Shown: positions 7,474-14,287 of the stretch, one piece after another | Layout of the letters: each line of letters begins with the position of its first letter | How positions within the stretch are numbered: position 1 is the stretch's first letter | From: an uncultured Lachnospiraceae bacterium | Lineage (GTDB): Bacteria; Bacillota; Clostridia; Lachnospirales; Lachnospiraceae | Direction of reading: 5' to 3' | Assembly (NCBI GenBank): GCA_910577655.1 | Contig: CAJTOW010000007.1 | Coordinates: forward strand, 1-21,865 | Length of the DNA: 21,865 bases | The notes under the pieces: generated by a model | Told to the model about the DNA's origin: nothing | Databases searched by the model: none | What the model saw: only the letters and a program-made list of their open reading frames with translations | Program-made: the position numbers and the translations under genes

Positions 7474-8510
7474 TGGATGGCATTATCAATATTTATAAGG
7501 AAAAAGGTTATACCTCTCATGACGTGGTTGCGAAAATGAGAGGTATTTTACGAATGAAGAAGATCGGGCATACCGGCACCCTGGATCCCCAGGCAGAAGG
7601 GGTACTGCCGGTCTGTCTGGGGGCAGGCACGAAGCTGTGCGACATGCTGGCAGACCGGACCAAGACTTACCGGGCGGTACTCCTTTTGGGTCAGGAGACG
7701 GATACCCAGGATACCACCGGGCAGGTGCTGGCAGAGTATCCGGTTCAGGTGACAGAGGAGGAGGTGCATCAGGCGGCCCGGTCATTTTTAGGGACCTATA
7801 TGCAGATCCCGCCTATGTACTCGGCTCTCAAGTTCCATGGGAAAAAGCTCTACGAGCTGGCCAGGGCCGGGAAGGAGGTGGAGCGTCAGGCAAGGCCGGT
7901 GGAGATCCTGGAGCTTACGGTGGAGCAGGTGTCCCTGCCCCGTGTGACCATGCTGGTGACCTGCTCCAAGGGAACCTATATCCGGACGCTGTGCCATGAC
8001 ATAGGAAGAAAGCTGGGCTGTGGGGGATGTATGGAAAGTCTGGTCAGAACACGGGTGGAAAGGTTCTGTCTGGAGGACAGCGTAACCCTGTCACAGCTGG
8101 AACAGCTGCGGGATGAGGGTAGGCTGGGGGAGGTGCTTTACCCGGTGGATCAGGCCTTTTCTGGGCTTTTGGCTCTCAGGATGGAGGCAGAAGGCCAGGG
8201 AGATAAGCTGGTGCACAACGGGAATCCTTTTTATCCGGAAATGGCCCGTATATGGGAGCAGCCGGCAGCCGGCAGCAAGGTAGAGGCAGGAGAAACTTCT
8301 GCCGGAGACAAAAGCATAGACGGTTGGGAGCAGCCTGCCCGGGAACAGTACAGAGTCTGCCAGGAGGAGAAGGAGATCACAGGGGAATTTATCAAAAGCT
8401 CTCCCAGAGTCCGCGTCTACGACAGCAGAAATAGATTTATCGGTGTCTATGAATACAGAGAGGATAAGGGATGCTACCACCCCTTTAAAATATTTCCAGG
8501 AGGCAGTTAG
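7473..8510 (+). CDS. truB: tRNA pseudouridine-55 synthase TruB
   Basis: A 345-residue TruB, which isomerises U55 to pseudouridine in the T loop of tRNAs. The catalytic motif GHTGTLDPQAEGVLP places the nucleophile at Asp38; YSALKFHGKKLYELAR and CSKGTYIRTLCHD (about 168-180) are further family motifs. It is longer than the Bacillus enzyme (about 309 residues) because of a Gly/Ser/Glu-rich insertion around residues 263-305 inside the C-terminal PUA-like region; the ending VYDSRNRFIGVYEY resumes the family pattern. The ATG at 7473 shares its A with the nrnA stop. A ribF gene follows directly, as is usual. Confidence 0.95.
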   Translation: MDGIINIYKEKGYTSHDVVAKMRGILRMKKIGHTGTLDPQAEGVLPVCLGAGTKLCDMLADRTKTYRAVLLLGQETDTQDTTGQVLAEYPVQVTEEEVHQAARSFLGTYMQIPPMYSALKFHGKKLYELARAGKEVERQARPVEILELTVEQVSLPRVTMLVTCSKGTYIRTLCHDIGRKLGCGGCMESLVRTRVERFCLEDSVTLSQLEQLRDEGRLGEVLYPVDQAFSGLLALRMEAEGQGDKLVHNGNPFYPEMARIWEQPAAGSKVEAGETSAGDKSIDGWEQPAREQYRVCQEEKEITGEFIKSSPRVRVYDSRNRFIGVYEYREDKGCYHPFKIFPGGS

Positions 8511-8513
8511 AGG

Positions 8514-9458
8514 ATGCGCATCATTAGCGGAACAAGAGATTTTCAGATCCAAGAGCCCACGGTAGTAACGATCGGCAAGTTCGACGGACGCCATAAGGGG
8601 CACCAGAAGCTGCTGCGCAGGATGCAGGAAATCCAGAGGGAGTATGGATACCGGACGGCAGTATTTACCTTTGATATGGCCCCTGGCGGGGTGGTGAATG
8701 GAAAGGCTGCCAGACTGATAACTACCAATCAGGAGCGGCGCGGCAACATGGAGCGGATGGGGATTGACTATCTGGTGGAATATCCCTTTAACCAGGAGGT
8801 TTCCCATATGTCTCCCGAGGAGTTTGTCCGGGTGATTCTGGTGGGACAGATGCATGCCAGAGCTGTGGTAGCCGGGACGGACTGCGGATTCGGCTACCAG
8901 CGGGCGGGGGATGCGAAGCTTCTTGAGAGGCTGGCTTCAGAGCTGGACTATGAGGCAGTTATCATTGAGAAGGAGCAGGATGATCACAGGGATATCAGCA
9001 GCACTTATGTGCGGGAAGAGCTGAAGGCTGGAAATATCGCCAAGGCCAACGAGCTTCTGGGAGAGCCTTACGGGATCCACGGGACCGTGGTTCACGGCAG
9101 GCATATCGGAGGCACCAGGCTGGGATTCCCTACTGCCAATATCCTGCCTCCCAGGGAGAAATATCTTCCACCTTATGGGGTCTATGTATCCCGGGTGCTG
9201 GTAGAGGGAAATGTCTACGGCGGTGTCAGCAACATCGGGCAGAAGCCTACCATAGAGGGAGACAATCCGGTGGGGGTAGAGACCTTCATCCTGGGGCTGG
9301 ACGGGGATCTCTATGGAAAGGACATAGAGGTTCAGCTGCTGGATTTTGAACGTCCGGAAAGGAAGTTCGCGGATCTGGAAGAGCTGGGACGCCAGATTGA
9401 GGCGGATAGGGAGTACGCGGTTAAGTATTTTGAGGAGCATCCCCAGTGGCTGGCCTAG
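8514..9458 (+). CDS. ribF: Bifunctional riboflavin kinase / FAD synthetase RibF
   Basis: A 314-residue protein that phosphorylates riboflavin to FMN and adenylates FMN to FAD. The N-terminal nucleotidyltransferase domain shows GKFDGRHKGHQKLL (about 22-35) and ISSTYVREEL (about 160-169). The flavokinase domain shows GRHIGGTRLGFPTANI (about 195-210), PPYGVYVSRV and GVSNIGQKPTI, with catalytic Glu in VETFILG. One variation is FTFDMAPGG where many members have a Pro-His-Pro after FTFD. The ATG at 8514 has CAGGAGG about 10 nt upstream. It is the last gene of the operon; its TAG stop (9456-9458) lies inside the CTAG at the edge of a palindromic element. Confidence 0.95.
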   Translation: MRIISGTRDFQIQEPTVVTIGKFDGRHKGHQKLLRRMQEIQREYGYRTAVFTFDMAPGGVVNGKAARLITTNQERRGNMERMGIDYLVEYPFNQEVSHMSPEEFVRVILVGQMHARAVVAGTDCGFGYQRAGDAKLLERLASELDYEAVIIEKEQDDHRDISSTYVREELKAGNIAKANELLGEPYGIHGTVVHGRHIGGTRLGFPTANILPPREKYLPPYGVYVSRVLVEGNVYGGVSNIGQKPTIEGDNPVGVETFILGLDGDLYGKDIEVQLLDFERPERKFADLEELGRQIEADREYAVKYFEEHPQWLA

Positions 9459-9664
9459 AGCGTGTTTGAAAATTCATTCCCGGCATCTCCACAAGGGACG
9501 CCTTCGGTGTGCACGCCCCACTTCGCGGTATATTTGGGCCAAATTCAGGTTACATAGCCCACTATGCGCCCTTCATTTGGCCCAAATCCCCGCAAGGGGC
9601 GCCTACGGTGTCCCACAAACTGTGACGCACATCTGCCAGAAAGCAATTTTCAGACACGCTCTAG
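9455..9664. mobile_element. MITE-like palindromic element A, CTAG-bounded
   Basis: Terminal inverted repeats of 20 bp (9455-9474 and 9645-9664, one G-T mismatch, outer sequence CTAGAGCGTG) enclose a second inverted pair ATTTGGGCCAAAT / ATTTGGCCCAAAT (9532-9544, 9575-9587) and a central hairpin CATAG-CCCA-CTATG (9553-9566). All three are centred on 9559.5, so the 210-bp segment is one concentric palindrome. A 19-bp direct repeat (9492-9510, 9593-9611; two mismatches) lies within it. No coding sequence is credible. Symmetry and CTAG edges suggest a non-autonomous transposable element moved in trans; that is inference, as no transposase is in view. Confidence 0.6.
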
Positions 9665-9826
9665 TACTCCGTATTTGAAGTTCCTGTGTAAATTTTCGAG
9701 GATATTTTTTCGAGTGTGCAAGTTAAGAAACGGAGGCGTAGTGGGCTACGCTGAGTATTCTGGACTTGTGCAATCGGGAAAATAGACCGAAATATTTACA
9801 CAAGGGTTTTCAGTACGGAGTACTAG
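9661..9826. mobile_element. MITE-like palindromic element B, CTAG-bounded
   Basis: Ends CTAGTACTCCGTA (9661-9673) and TACGGAGTACTAG (9814-9826) are perfect inverses, and imperfect pairing continues in register through most of the 166 bp: 9685-9693 with 9794-9802, 9703-9710 with 9777-9784, 9715-9723 with 9764-9772, and the apex GCGTAG-TGGG-CTACGC (9736-9751). The centre is 9743.5. It shares its left CTAG (9661-9664) with the right end of element A and its apex TAGTGGGCTA is the exact reverse complement of A's apex. No credible gene inside. Interpreted as a second member of a related palindromic element family. Confidence 0.6.
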
Positions 9827-9865
9827 TATCAGGAAAGATCAGGAGGAAGCGGCAGAAAAGCACAG

Positions 9866-9893
9866 GATACAAATAAGGCGCCAGAGGCGCCTT
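9866..9893 (-). terminator. Likely terminator of the DUF1846 gene
   Basis: Reading the minus strand, AAGGCGCC (9893-9886), a 3-nt loop and GGCGCCTT (9882-9875) form a perfect 8-bp GC-rich stem followed by ATTTGTATC, a modest U-rich tract. It lies about 100 nt beyond the minus-strand stop at 9991. On the plus strand the stem is followed by GTTGGCT, without a U-run, so it is less likely to end ribF transcripts. The interval 9894-9990 shows only small weak inverted repeats. Confidence 0.55.
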
Positions 9894-9990
9894 GTTGGCT
9901 ACAGTTCAGATACCCCCTGAAGGGTTACCCTTGTTGTACAGACGTGACAACCCGGATACTGTATCTGTGGTATATGTCACAGGGGATCCT

Positions 9991-11469
9991 TTAGTGGTAG
10001 AGTTTCTTGATCTCATACAGAGGATCGGAGGTCAGCTCCAGCCCCAGCTTCTTGAAGACATTGATATCCACGCTGGAGAGCATGACCGAGGTATGGACCT
10101 GACAGCCGCGGAGCTTGGGAAGCTGGTCCAGGGCGATCCGTGCGTTCTGGTCTGTGGCAGCGCACATGGAAAGGGCGATCAGTACCTCATCTGTGTGGAG
10201 ACGGGGATTCCGGCTGCCCAGGTACCGGGTCTTGAGTCCCTGGATGGGTTCGATGAAGGCCGGGGAGATCAGATGGACTTCGTCAGCGATCCCGCCTAAG
10301 ACCTTCACTGCGTTAAGGAGAGCAGCAGCGGAGGCCCCTAAGAGGGCGCTGGTTTTGCCGGTGACGATTTGTCCGCCGGGAAGCTCCAGGGCAGCGGCCG
10401 GGGAGTGGTTCTTCTCTGCCAGCTCATTGGCCGCGGCGACTACAGGACGCAGGGCCGTGGTGATCTTGGCCTGCTTCATCAAAAGCTCGATCTTGTAGAG
10501 TTCGTCCTTATTGCCGGTGTCCTGGGCAAGGCGGTTCAGAGCCTGGAAGTAGCGCCGGATGATCTCCTGGCGGGATGCTTCCTGACAGGCTTCATCATCC
10601 ACGATACAGCTGCCTGCCATGTTGACACCCATATCTGTAGGGGATTTGTAGGGACAGTATCCGTAGATTCCTTCGAACATGGCCGTAAGAACCGGATAAA
10701 TCTCCACATCCCGGTTATAATTTACCGTAGTGATGCCGTATGCCTCCAGATGGAAGGGGTCGATCATATTGACATCATTTAAGTCGGCAGTTGCCGCCTC
10801 ATAGGCCAGATTGACCGGGTGCTTCAGCGGGATATTCCAGATAGGGAAGGTCTCGAACTTGGCATAGCCGGCCTTGATCCCCCGCTTATTCTCATGATAG
10901 AGCTGGGAGAGGCAGGTGGCCATCTTGCCGCTTCCCGGGCCGGGCGCGGTGATGATTACCAGAGGCTTGGTGGTCTCTATATAGTCGTTTTTCCCATATC
11001 CTTCATCACTGACAATGTGGGATATGTTGTTGGGATACCCGTCGATGGGATAATGGCGGTATACCCGGATACCCAGATTCTCCAGCTTTGCCTTGAAGAT
11101 ATCTGCGGCGGTCTGCCCGGAATAGCGGGTGATCACTACACTTCCGACATAAAGACCCTTATCGCGGAACTCCTGGATCAGCCGCAGCACATCCAGATCG
11201 TAGGTGATGCCAAGATCGTGGCGGACCTTGTTCTTCTCGATATCAGCCGCATTGATTACGACAACGATCTCTGCCTGGTCTGCAAGCTGGAGAAGCATCT
11301 GCAGTTTACTGTCCGGGGCAAACCCCGGAAGAACCCTGGAAGCATGGTAGTCATCAAAGAGCTTCCCTCCAAACTCCAGGTACAGTTTGTCGCCGAACTG
11401 GCTGATCCGCCTGCGGATATGTTCGGACTGCGTAGTTAGGTATTTCTGGTTATCAAAGCCTGTTTTCAT
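9991..11469 (-). CDS. DUF1846 family protein of unknown function
   Basis: A 492-residue protein recognised as the DUF1846 family by its start (MKTGFDNQKYLTTQSEHIRR), length (family about 490-500) and conserved blocks such as YPIDGYPNNISHIVSDEGYG. Residues near 175-190 (APGPGSGKMATCLSQ) resemble a nucleotide-binding P-loop. NMIDPFHLEAYG and PVLTAMFEGIYG are further family-like blocks. There is no signal peptide or membrane segment, so it should be cytoplasmic. The biochemical function is not known to me and should not be guessed; a phosphate- or nucleotide-handling role is only suggested by the P-loop-like motif. It is the only minus-strand gene here, with GGGAGGGAG about 10 nt upstream of its ATG, and is monocistronic. 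Confidence 0.88.
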   Translation of the reverse strand: MKTGFDNQKYLTTQSEHIRRRISQFGDKLYLEFGGKLFDDYHASRVLPGFAPDSKLQMLLQLADQAEIVVVINAADIEKNKVRHDLGITYDLDVLRLIQEFRDKGLYVGSVVITRYSGQTAADIFKAKLENLGIRVYRHYPIDGYPNNISHIVSDEGYGKNDYIETTKPLVIITAPGPGSGKMATCLSQLYHENKRGIKAGYAKFETFPIWNIPLKHPVNLAYEAATADLNDVNMIDPFHLEAYGITTVNYNRDVEIYPVLTAMFEGIYGYCPYKSPTDMGVNMAGSCIVDDEACQEASRQEIIRRYFQALNRLAQDTGNKDELYKIELLMKQAKITTALRPVVAAANELAEKNHSPAAALELPGGQIVTGKTSALLGASAAALLNAVKVLGGIADEVHLISPAFIEPIQGLKTRYLGSRNPRLHTDEVLIALSMCAATDQNARIALDQLPKLRGCQVHTSVMLSSVDINVFKKLGLELTSDPLYEIKKLYH

Positions 11470-11532
11470 TCTCCTGAGTCTCCCTCCCGGTAATTACACC
11501 ATAGACGTGGTAGCAACAAAAAGTACTTCTGG

Positions 11533-11560
11533 ATTGTAACACATAATCTGGAAAAATGCA
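11533..11560 (-). promoter_or_regulatory. Possible promoter of the DUF1846 gene
   Basis: On the minus strand TACAAT (11538-11533) is preceded by TGT, an extended -10, and by TGCATT 16 nt further upstream (11560-11555). It lies about 65 nt upstream of the minus-strand ATG. The -35 match is poor, so this is tentative. Confidence 0.35.
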
Positions 11561-11576
11561 TCAAAAATCGACAACT

Positions 11577-11605
11577 TTGCTTATTTAAAGAATATGTGGT
11601 ATAAT
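11577..11605 (+). promoter_or_regulatory. Promoter P1 upstream of the glycoside hydrolase-like gene
   Basis: TTGCTT (11577-11582) and TATAAT (11600-11605) are 17 bp apart, with TGG directly before the -10 (extended -10). The -10 is part of the 22-bp repeat that recurs 105 bp downstream. Confidence 0.6.
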
Positions 11606-11723
11606 ATGAACACTTAGCGAGGTATTTTCGAGCTTAGTGTGAATATATACCTGACCACTTAGCAAATGCGAGCCAGAGGCGAAGCATGAGGTTAGTGGGT
11701 ATGGTATAATATGAACACTTAGC
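11597..11723 (+). repeat. 22-bp perfect direct repeat carrying a -10 box, with two hairpins between
   Basis: The 22 bp at 11597-11618 recur exactly at 11702-11723, starting TGGTATAATATGAACACT. The motif CACTTAGC is present three times (11611, 11656, 11716). After the first copy, ACACTTAGC (11610-11618) pairs with GCTTAGTGT (11632-11640); after the second motif, CCACTTAGC (11655-11663) pairs with GGTTAGTGG (11690-11698). Both stems carry the same central T-T mismatch. This accounts for the otherwise gene-free stretch 11570-11725; the rest, 11726-11834, shows no clear structure beyond the ribosome binding site. Confidence 0.75.
11682..11710 (+). promoter_or_regulatory. Promoter P2, second copy of the extended -10
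   Basis: TATAAT at 11705-11710 is preceded by TGG, an extended -10 identical to P1. The -35 position (about 11682-11687, AAGCAT) is a poor match, so P2 may be weaker or depend on an activator. It lies 125 nt upstream of the ATG. Confidence 0.45.
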
Positions 11724-11834
11724 AAGAGACTGGCGTGAAGGACTGCATGGCAGACGGGGCGTAGCGGAACCGGGCTGTGCGGCTGACCCATGGAATAATC
11801 CGGAACGAAAGACGAAAAGGGCAGGAAATTGATT

Positions 11835-13604
11835 ATGAAAATTAAAGTGAAAATTTTCTTTCTCTGCTTTTTCCTGGTACTCATGGTCCTGACCGGCTGC
11901 GGGAAGCTGGCGGACATGAATGATACCGTGACAACCCCGGCACCGGTGGTGGTGGAACGTGACCAGGAGACAGAGAAAGAGACCCGGGAGGAGGAAAATC
12001 TCCCCCAGGAACTACAAACAGAGGAGCTGGTATTCGACAATACTCCGGAGCGGACCCCGGTCAAGGCCAAGGGCATCTATATCTCCGCAAATGTGGCAGG
12101 AACCCCGGCCATTGTGGATAGGCTTCTGGAGTCATTTGACCGGACAGAGGCGAATACCCTGGTGATCGACTTAAAAGATGATTATGGACGTGTTGTGTGT
12201 GAGATGGATTCTCCCCTGGTGAAGGAGCTGGGATCGGTACAGATCTATGTCCGGGATATGAAAGGGCTGCTTAAGAGGCTGGAGGATCACGGCATCTATA
12301 CCATCGCCAGGATCCCGGCCTTCCGGGATGAATGGCTGGGAGATGTGAGGCCGGAATGGTGCCTGAAGAATGGAGACGGGACCCTGTTTCGGGACCGCAA
12401 CAACCATGTCTGGGTGAATCCCTACAAGCAGGAGGCCTGGGATTATCTGGTGGAGATCAGTCTGGGGGCAAAGGAGCTGGGCTTTAAGGAGGTTCAGTTC
12501 GACTATCTGCGTTTCTGTACAGAAGCAGGGATGCAGAAGGTGGTGATCAGCGAGGCAGATATGAATGGCCGCTCCCGCACGGACATTATCTGCCAGTGTA
12601 TGGAGTATATCTATCCCAGGCTTAAGGAAAAGGGTCTCTTTGTCTCGGCTGATGTGTATGGCGCCATCATCAACAGCCAGGTCAATGCCCAGGCTGTCGG
12701 ACAGATCTATGGGGAGCTGGCAAAGCATGTGGACTATATCAGCCCCATGATCTATCCCTCCCACTATGGAGACGGAAACTATGGGATTGACTATCCGGAT
12801 ACCCGTCCCTATGATACCATCACGGCAGCTCTGCAGGATTCCAGGAAGGAGCTGTACTTTGCCAGTCAGGACGGAGGGCATATCGCCCAGGTGCGTCCGT
12901 GGCTCCAGGACTTTACGGCGTCCTGGCTGCAGCATTATATCGAGTATGGGCCGGAGCAGGTCCGTGCCCAGATCCAGGCCACCTATGATGCAGGCTACGA
13001 CGAGTGGCTTCTGTGGGATGCCTCCTGCAATTATGACTGGGAAGGACTTCTGACTCCGGAGGAAGCGGCCAGGGAGCAGGAGCAGATCATTCAGTCCAGG
13101 GCGGCACTGCCAGAGACTACCTATGCCCAGGAGAGTACACGGGCCCTGCTGACCGTGGAGCCGGAGACCGGCCAGGAACAGCAGGTGACGGGGGAGGGCG
13201 GTCATGAGCTGCTGACTGTGGCACCAGAGGAGAGCAGCCGGGAGCTGCTGACTGTGGCACCAGAGGAGGAGAGCCGAGAGCTGCTGACCGTGGCGCCGGA
13301 GGAGGAGAGCCGAGAACTGCTGACCGTGGCACCGGAGGAGGAGAGCAGCCGGGAGCTGTTGACTGTGGCGCCAGAGGAGAGCGGCCGTGAACCGCTGACA
13401 GCAGCTTCAGGGCTTGCCCCGGCGCCAGAGAACAGCCAGGGACAGGCTTCCGGGATCCAGGGGCCTGGGGCCGGTCAGGTTTTGCCATCTGCCCAGGCAG
13501 AACCGGAGAACGGCCAGGTCATCATCGTCCAGCCAGAAGAGCCCCAGGACCCGTCAGCAGTTCCTGCCGGGAATACGGAGGTTGAGGTGCGGATTCTGGA
13601 TTAA
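11835..13604 (+). CDS. Lipoprotein with putative glycoside hydrolase domain (DUF4015-like) and repeat tail
   Basis: A 589-residue predicted lipoprotein. A hydrophobic signal (residues 4-19) ends in the lipobox LTGC, with lipidated Cys22. An acidic linker follows, then a (beta/alpha)8-type domain (about 75-400) resembling the putative glycosyl hydrolase family PF13200. Blocks include VQFDYLRF at 220-227, SADVYG at 271-276 and ISPMIYPSHY at 302-311; Asp223 and Asp273 are candidate catalytic acids. Residues about 430-589 are Glu/Pro/Ala-rich with a 12-residue tandem repeat (SRELLTVAPEEE). The ATG at 11835 is preferred over TTG 11829 because AGGAAA is then about 8 nt away. Probably anchored outside the membrane, acting on an unknown glycan; substrate and activity are unproven. 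It is the first gene of the right-hand cluster. Confidence 0.85.
   Translation: MKIKVKIFFLCFFLVLMVLTGCGKLADMNDTVTTPAPVVVERDQETEKETREEENLPQELQTEELVFDNTPERTPVKAKGIYISANVAGTPAIVDRLLESFDRTEANTLVIDLKDDYGRVVCEMDSPLVKELGSVQIYVRDMKGLLKRLEDHGIYTIARIPAFRDEWLGDVRPEWCLKNGDGTLFRDRNNHVWVNPYKQEAWDYLVEISLGAKELGFKEVQFDYLRFCTEAGMQKVVISEADMNGRSRTDIICQCMEYIYPRLKEKGLFVSADVYGAIINSQVNAQAVGQIYGELAKHVDYISPMIYPSHYGDGNYGIDYPDTRPYDTITAALQDSRKELYFASQDGGHIAQVRPWLQDFTASWLQHYIEYGPEQVRAQIQATYDAGYDEWLLWDASCNYDWEGLLTPEEAAREQEQIIQSRAALPETTYAQESTRALLTVEPETGQEQQVTGEGGHELLTVAPEESSRELLTVAPEEESRELLTVAPEEESRELLTVAPEEESSRELLTVAPEESGREPLTAASGLAPAPENSQGQASGIQGPGAGQVLPSAQAEPENGQVIIVQPEEPQDPSAVPAGNTEVEVRILD
13206..13388 (+). repeat. 36-nt in-frame tandem repeat in the lipoprotein gene
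   Basis: Five units start at 13206, 13242, 13278, 13314 (39 nt) and 13353, each encoding E-L-L-T-V-A-P-E-E plus a Ser/Arg spacer, with degenerate units before (about 13140) and after (13389). Units differ by synonymous and indel changes but stay in frame from residue 458 onward. Confidence 0.9.
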
Positions 13605-13628
13605 TAAGAACAGCCAGGAGGAAAATTC

Positions 13629-14279
13629 ATGGAGAAAATGATCAGGCCAGGAGAATTTTACCGTCATTTCAAGAATAAGCTGTACCAGATTGTAACAGTG
13701 GCTGTCCATTCGGAGACGGGGGAGCGGCTGGTGGTGTACCAGGCGCTGTATGGGGATTACCAGGTCTACGCGCGGCCCTATGACATGTTCACCAGTCAGG
13801 TGGATCATGAGAAGTATCCTGATGTGAAGCAGAAGTACCGGTTTGAGCGGGTGGATCCTATGGAACCTGGCAGGGGCTTTTGTGCACCCTATGATACGGA
13901 AAAGTCCATGGCTGGGACAGTACCGGATATCCAGACGCCGGAAGCAGGGACGGATCAGGAACAGTTCTGTTCTGGGACGGAGGAGGAGCCGCTTTGCAGC
14001 CAGTCAGCCATGGACCCGGAAAAGTCTCCCGGTGAGGATGCCGGGGAGAAAAATGGTGACGCTACATCTGCGCTTATGGATTTTCTGGACAGTGACAGCT
14101 ACGAGGCCCAGATCAACAGCCTGAAACGGATGCGGGCCACAGCCACCCAGAAGGAGCTTGACAGCATTTATATTGTTCTTGACATGAAGCCCGTGGAGGG
14201 AAGTATCTCAGAGCAGCTGCGGGGAATCGCAGGCTTTCTCAAGATGCAGCATCATTTTGACGGAGGGCATTTGCGCTGA
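13629..14279 (+). CDS. DUF1653 domain protein
   Basis: A 216-residue protein. The N-terminal 75 residues match DUF1653: RPGEFYRHFKNKLYQIV, then VYQALYGDYQVYARPYDMF and a short tail ending RFERV. This is a small all-beta domain of unknown function, widespread in bacteria. Residues 85-145 are low-complexity and acidic, probably a linker; residues 145-216 form a helical C-terminal segment (FLDSDSYEAQINSLKRM...) that I do not recognise. No signal peptide or membrane segment. ATG 13629 has AGGAGG 7 nt upstream and lies 24 nt after the lipoprotein gene, so the two are likely cotranscribed. A function cannot be given from sequence alone. Confidence 0.82.
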   Translation: MEKMIRPGEFYRHFKNKLYQIVTVAVHSETGERLVVYQALYGDYQVYARPYDMFTSQVDHEKYPDVKQKYRFERVDPMEPGRGFCAPYDTEKSMAGTVPDIQTPEAGTDQEQFCSGTEEEPLCSQSAMDPEKSPGEDAGEKNGDATSALMDFLDSDSYEAQINSLKRMRATATQKELDSIYIVLDMKPVEGSISEQLRGIAGFLKMQHHFDGGHLR

Positions 14280-14287
14280 TGACAGCC

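Noticed and set aside
9346..9785. Open frames running through palindromic elements A and B
   Set aside because: They start within ribF or the element, have Arg/Cys/Pro-rich random-like translations and no RBS. The DNA symmetry explains the region better.
9892..11439. Plus-strand open frames opposite the DUF1846 gene
   Set aside because: No ribosome binding sites or domain, and they overlap a full-length conserved minus-strand gene.
12171..13205. 344-codon minus-strand open frame opposite the lipoprotein gene
   Set aside because: The plus frame has a lipobox, RBS and barrel motifs; the minus frame has none.
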